In this document: positions 6,317 to 8,006 of the stretch, in pieces | Numbering within the stretch: position 1 is the stretch's first letter | How the letters are laid out: every line of letters starts with the position of its first letter | DNA from: an uncultured Desulfovibrio sp. | Lineage (GTDB): Bacteria; Desulfobacterota; Desulfovibrionia; Desulfovibrionales; Desulfovibrionaceae | NCBI GenBank assembly: GCA_947177085.1 | Contig: CAMWTD010000101.1 | Span: 1 to 8,006, forward strand | Reading direction: 5' to 3' | Length of the DNA stretch: 8,006 nt | Made by a program: the position numbers and the translations under genes | Notes under the pieces: model-generated | Told to the model about the DNA's origin: nothing | The model's input: the letters and a program-made list of their open reading frames with translations, nothing else | The model's database searches: none

Positions 6317-6353
6317 AAGGGCGCGCCGGTTCCCGACGGGGCGGCGCGCCCTT
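6317..6353 (+). other. Very stable hairpin between pntAA and pntAB
   Basis: AAGGGCGCGCCG (6317-6328) pairs perfectly with CGGCGCGCCCTT (6342-6353) over 12 bp. The 13-nt loop can itself pair CCC with GGG. The stem begins 12 nt after the pntAA stop. The following CTCGTATCTTTCG is only moderately T-rich. Inside an operon this may be a partial terminator or an RNA-stability element that sets subunit ratios. Confidence 0.55.
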
Positions 6354-6397
6354 CTCGTATCTTTCGACCGGCAGCACATTTTCGCGGAGGCATTCCC

Positions 6398-6679
6398 TTG
6401 ACCACGTTCATCCTCATCCTGGTCTTTATCGCCGCCCTCGTCATCGGCTACAAGGTGCTGAGCCACATCCCGAGCCTCTTGCACACGCCGCTCATGTCGA
6501 GCATGAATGCCCTTGACGGCGTCATCATCCTGGGCGCGCTTACGGCCACGCACCTCGCCACCACAGCGCTGGGCGCGTTTTTCGGCGGCGTCGCCATCGC
6601 GCTCGCCATCACCAACGTCTTTGGCGGCTTCGACATCACCAACAAGATGCTCAAGATGATCGCCGGCAAGAAGCGCTAG
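6398..6679 (+). CDS. pntAB: NAD(P)+ transhydrogenase subunit alpha, membrane part
   Basis: A small 93-residue inner-membrane protein forming the alpha-side part of transhydrogenase domain II. It contributes helices to the proton channel together with PntB. Three hydrophobic stretches are seen: residues about 3-20, 41-58 and 60-77. The family block HTPLMSSMNALDGVIILGAL lies at about 29-48, and the tail is short and basic (KMIAGKKR). The start is a TTG at 6398, chosen because GGAGG (6386-6390) lies 7 nt upstream and the protein then opens directly into the first membrane helix. The in-frame ATG at 6311 overlaps the intergenic hairpin and adds a non-family stretch. It lies between pntAA and pntB, as in R. 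rubrum-type three-gene transhydrogenases. Confidence 0.9.
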   Translation: MTTFILILVFIAALVIGYKVLSHIPSLLHTPLMSSMNALDGVIILGALTATHLATTALGAFFGGVAIALAITNVFGGFDITNKMLKMIAGKKR

Positions 6680-6727
6680 GACAAAGTCCCGCGCACGCCG
6701 TCATAATCCCAGGGAGATACTCCGCGC

Positions 6728-8006
6728 ATGAGCTCTTTCGCCTATTACATCATTGCCACGGTGCTGGCCGTCGCCATCCTCTACGGGCTGCACCTGATGA
6801 GCAACGTCAAGACCGCCGTCAGGGGCAACGCCATCGCCGCCCTGGCCATGGCGCTCGCCATCGTCATCACCATGCTCAGGGACGATTCCTTCGGCTCGGT
6901 CACGCTCTGGGTGGCCATCGCCGCGGGCATGGCCTTCGGCCTCTTCCTCTCCAACAAGGTCAAGATGATCCAGATGCCGCAGCTTGTGGCCTTTCTCCAC
7001 GGCTTCGGCGGCGGCGCGGCCGCGCTGGTGGGCCTCATCATGCTGGTGGACGTGGGGCCGGAATCGGCCTTCCACCGCATCGACGCCTGCCTCGCGCTGT
7101 GCTCGGGCATGACAACCATCGCCGGCTCCTTCGTGGCCGCGGGAAAATTGCACCAGGTGCTGCCGCAGCGGCCCATCGTGCTGCCCAACCACAGCCGCAT
7201 CGTCAATATCCTTTTGGGCGTCATGGGCGTCACGCTGGTCATCTATAACATCGCGCCCGACTTCCTGCCGTGGCTCATGATCGGCCTGATGTTCGTGACC
7301 GGCGCGCTCTTCGGCATCGTCTTCACCCTGCGCGTGGGCGGCGCGGACATGCCCATCACCATTTCGCTGCTCAACTCCATGGGCGGCATCTCCTGCGCCA
7401 TCGCGGGCTTCGCCGTGGCCGACCCGCTGCTTATCGCGGTGGGCGGCATCATCGGCTCGGCGGGCTACATGCTCACCCGCGTGATGTGCAAGGCCATGAA
7501 CCGGCGGCTCATGCCCATCCTGCTGGGCGAGTCCTCGGTGGCCGGCAAGAAGCCCGGAGCGGCTCCGGCCGCAGCCGCGCCGTCGGCTCCCAAGTCGCCC
7601 GCCGGGCCTTCGGGCGCTGCCGCGGCTCCCGCGGCCGACGCCGCCGCCAATGAGGACGCGGAGATTTCCAGGCTGCTGCGCGGGGCGAAGCGCGTGATCA
7701 TCGTGCCCGGCTACGGCATGGCGCTCGCCCAGGCGCAGCATCAGGTCAAGCAGCTCGCCGACGCGCTGGAGGCGGGCGGCGCCAAGGTGGATTACGCCAT
7801 CCACCCCGTGGCCGGCCGCATGCCCGGGCACATGAACGTGCTGCTTGCCGAAGCCAATGTGGACTACGAGCACCTGCTGGAAATGGACACCGTGAACCCG
7901 CTCTTCCCTGAGGCGGACGCGGTGGTCATCGTGGGCGCCAACGACGTGGTGAACCCCGCGGCCAACACGGCCGAGGGCACGCCCATCTACGGGATGCCCA
8001 TCCTCG
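6728..8006 (+). CDS. pntB: NAD(P)+ transhydrogenase subunit beta (3' end cut by window)
   Basis: The reading frame is open from the ATG at 6728 to the window edge (426 full codons), so it is partial; about 50 C-terminal residues should follow. The N-terminal part (about 1-265) is a multi-helix membrane domain II with QMPQLVAFLHGFGGGAAALVG near 85-105. The C-terminal part is the NADP(H)-binding domain III, with PGYGMALAQAQ (327-337), HPVAGRMPGHMN (359-370) and GANDVVNPAA (403-412). PntB couples hydride transfer between NADH and NADP+ to proton movement across the inner membrane, normally driving NADPH formation. The link between the domains (about 271-307) is an unusually plain Ala/Pro/Gly/Ser/Lys run. 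The ribosome site is AGGGAG at 6711-6716. The gap to pntAB is 48 bp with no hairpin noted, so co-transcription is likely. Confidence 0.93.
   Translation, partial: MSSFAYYIIATVLAVAILYGLHLMSNVKTAVRGNAIAALAMALAIVITMLRDDSFGSVTLWVAIAAGMAFGLFLSNKVKMIQMPQLVAFLHGFGGGAAALVGLIMLVDVGPESAFHRIDACLALCSGMTTIAGSFVAAGKLHQVLPQRPIVLPNHSRIVNILLGVMGVTLVIYNIAPDFLPWLMIGLMFVTGALFGIVFTLRVGGADMPITISLLNSMGGISCAIAGFAVADPLLIAVGGIIGSAGYMLTRVMCKAMNRRLMPILLGESSVAGKKPGAAPAAAAPSAPKSPAGPSGAAAAPAADAAANEDAEISRLLRGAKRVIIVPGYGMALAQAQHQVKQLADALEAGGAKVDYAIHPVAGRMPGHMNVLLAEANVDYEHLLEMDTVNPLFPEADAVVIVGANDVVNPAANTAEGTPIYGMPIL

Noticed and set aside
3651..6553. Two long minus-strand open frames (3651-5111 and 5102-6553) opposite tpa and pntAA
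   Set aside because: Low-complexity His/Ala/Gly/Asp-rich translations with no family resemblance; the plus-strand genes are unambiguous.
6701..7873. Minus-strand open frame of 390 codons opposite pntB
   Set aside because: Same codon-bias artefact; PntB motifs are clear on the plus strand.

Overview
The window is GC-rich DNA with strong third-position G/C bias. The gene set (taurine:pyruvate aminotransferase, an LctP-family lactate permease, a Crp/Fnr regulator and a three-subunit transhydrogenase) suggests an anaerobic, sulfonate-using sulfidogen of the Desulfovibrio/Bilophila group. That assignment is inferred from gene content and protein resemblance, not from a marker gene. No mobile element, CRISPR array, tRNA or rRNA was seen, and nearly all of the window is explained by recognisable genes and their control regions.

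Left part, minus strand (19-1258): a Crp/Fnr-type regulator followed by a NimA-like flavin split-barrel protein, 61 bp apart and probably co-transcribed. A good sigma70-type promoter candidate for the regulator lies at 1346-1375. A 399-bp divergent region (1259-1657) then holds an AT-rich island with inverted repeats and a strongly structured GC-rich stretch that probably becomes the permease mRNA leader.

Centre, plus strand: an LctP-family permease (1658-3295) ends in a strong terminator-like hairpin (3321-3352). The next 382 bp are the most informative non-coding stretch. They hold CGGTTT-containing direct repeats (3391-3448), a near-consensus -24/-12 (sigma54) promoter (3533-3548), a structured untranslated leader (3609-3652), and then taurine:pyruvate aminotransferase tpa (3678-5054). 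This layout implies activation of tpa by an enhancer-binding protein whose gene is not in the window.

Right part, plus strand: after a hairpin, pntAA-pntAB-pntB encode a proton-translocating NAD(P)+ transhydrogenase. A very stable hairpin separates pntAA from pntAB, pntAB starts at TTG, and pntB is cut by the window end about 50 residues before its expected C-terminus.

How they may fit together: Tpa moves the amino group of taurine to pyruvate, giving sulfoacetaldehyde and alanine. In known Bilophila-type pathways an alanine dehydrogenase and an NADH-linked sulfoacetaldehyde reductase follow. Neither is here; the neighbour is instead the transhydrogenase, whose alpha subunit is a distant homologue of alanine dehydrogenase. 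Any functional coupling is inference. I found no clearly new biological system. The items most worth a second look are the tpa control region and the tpa-pnt neighbourhood.
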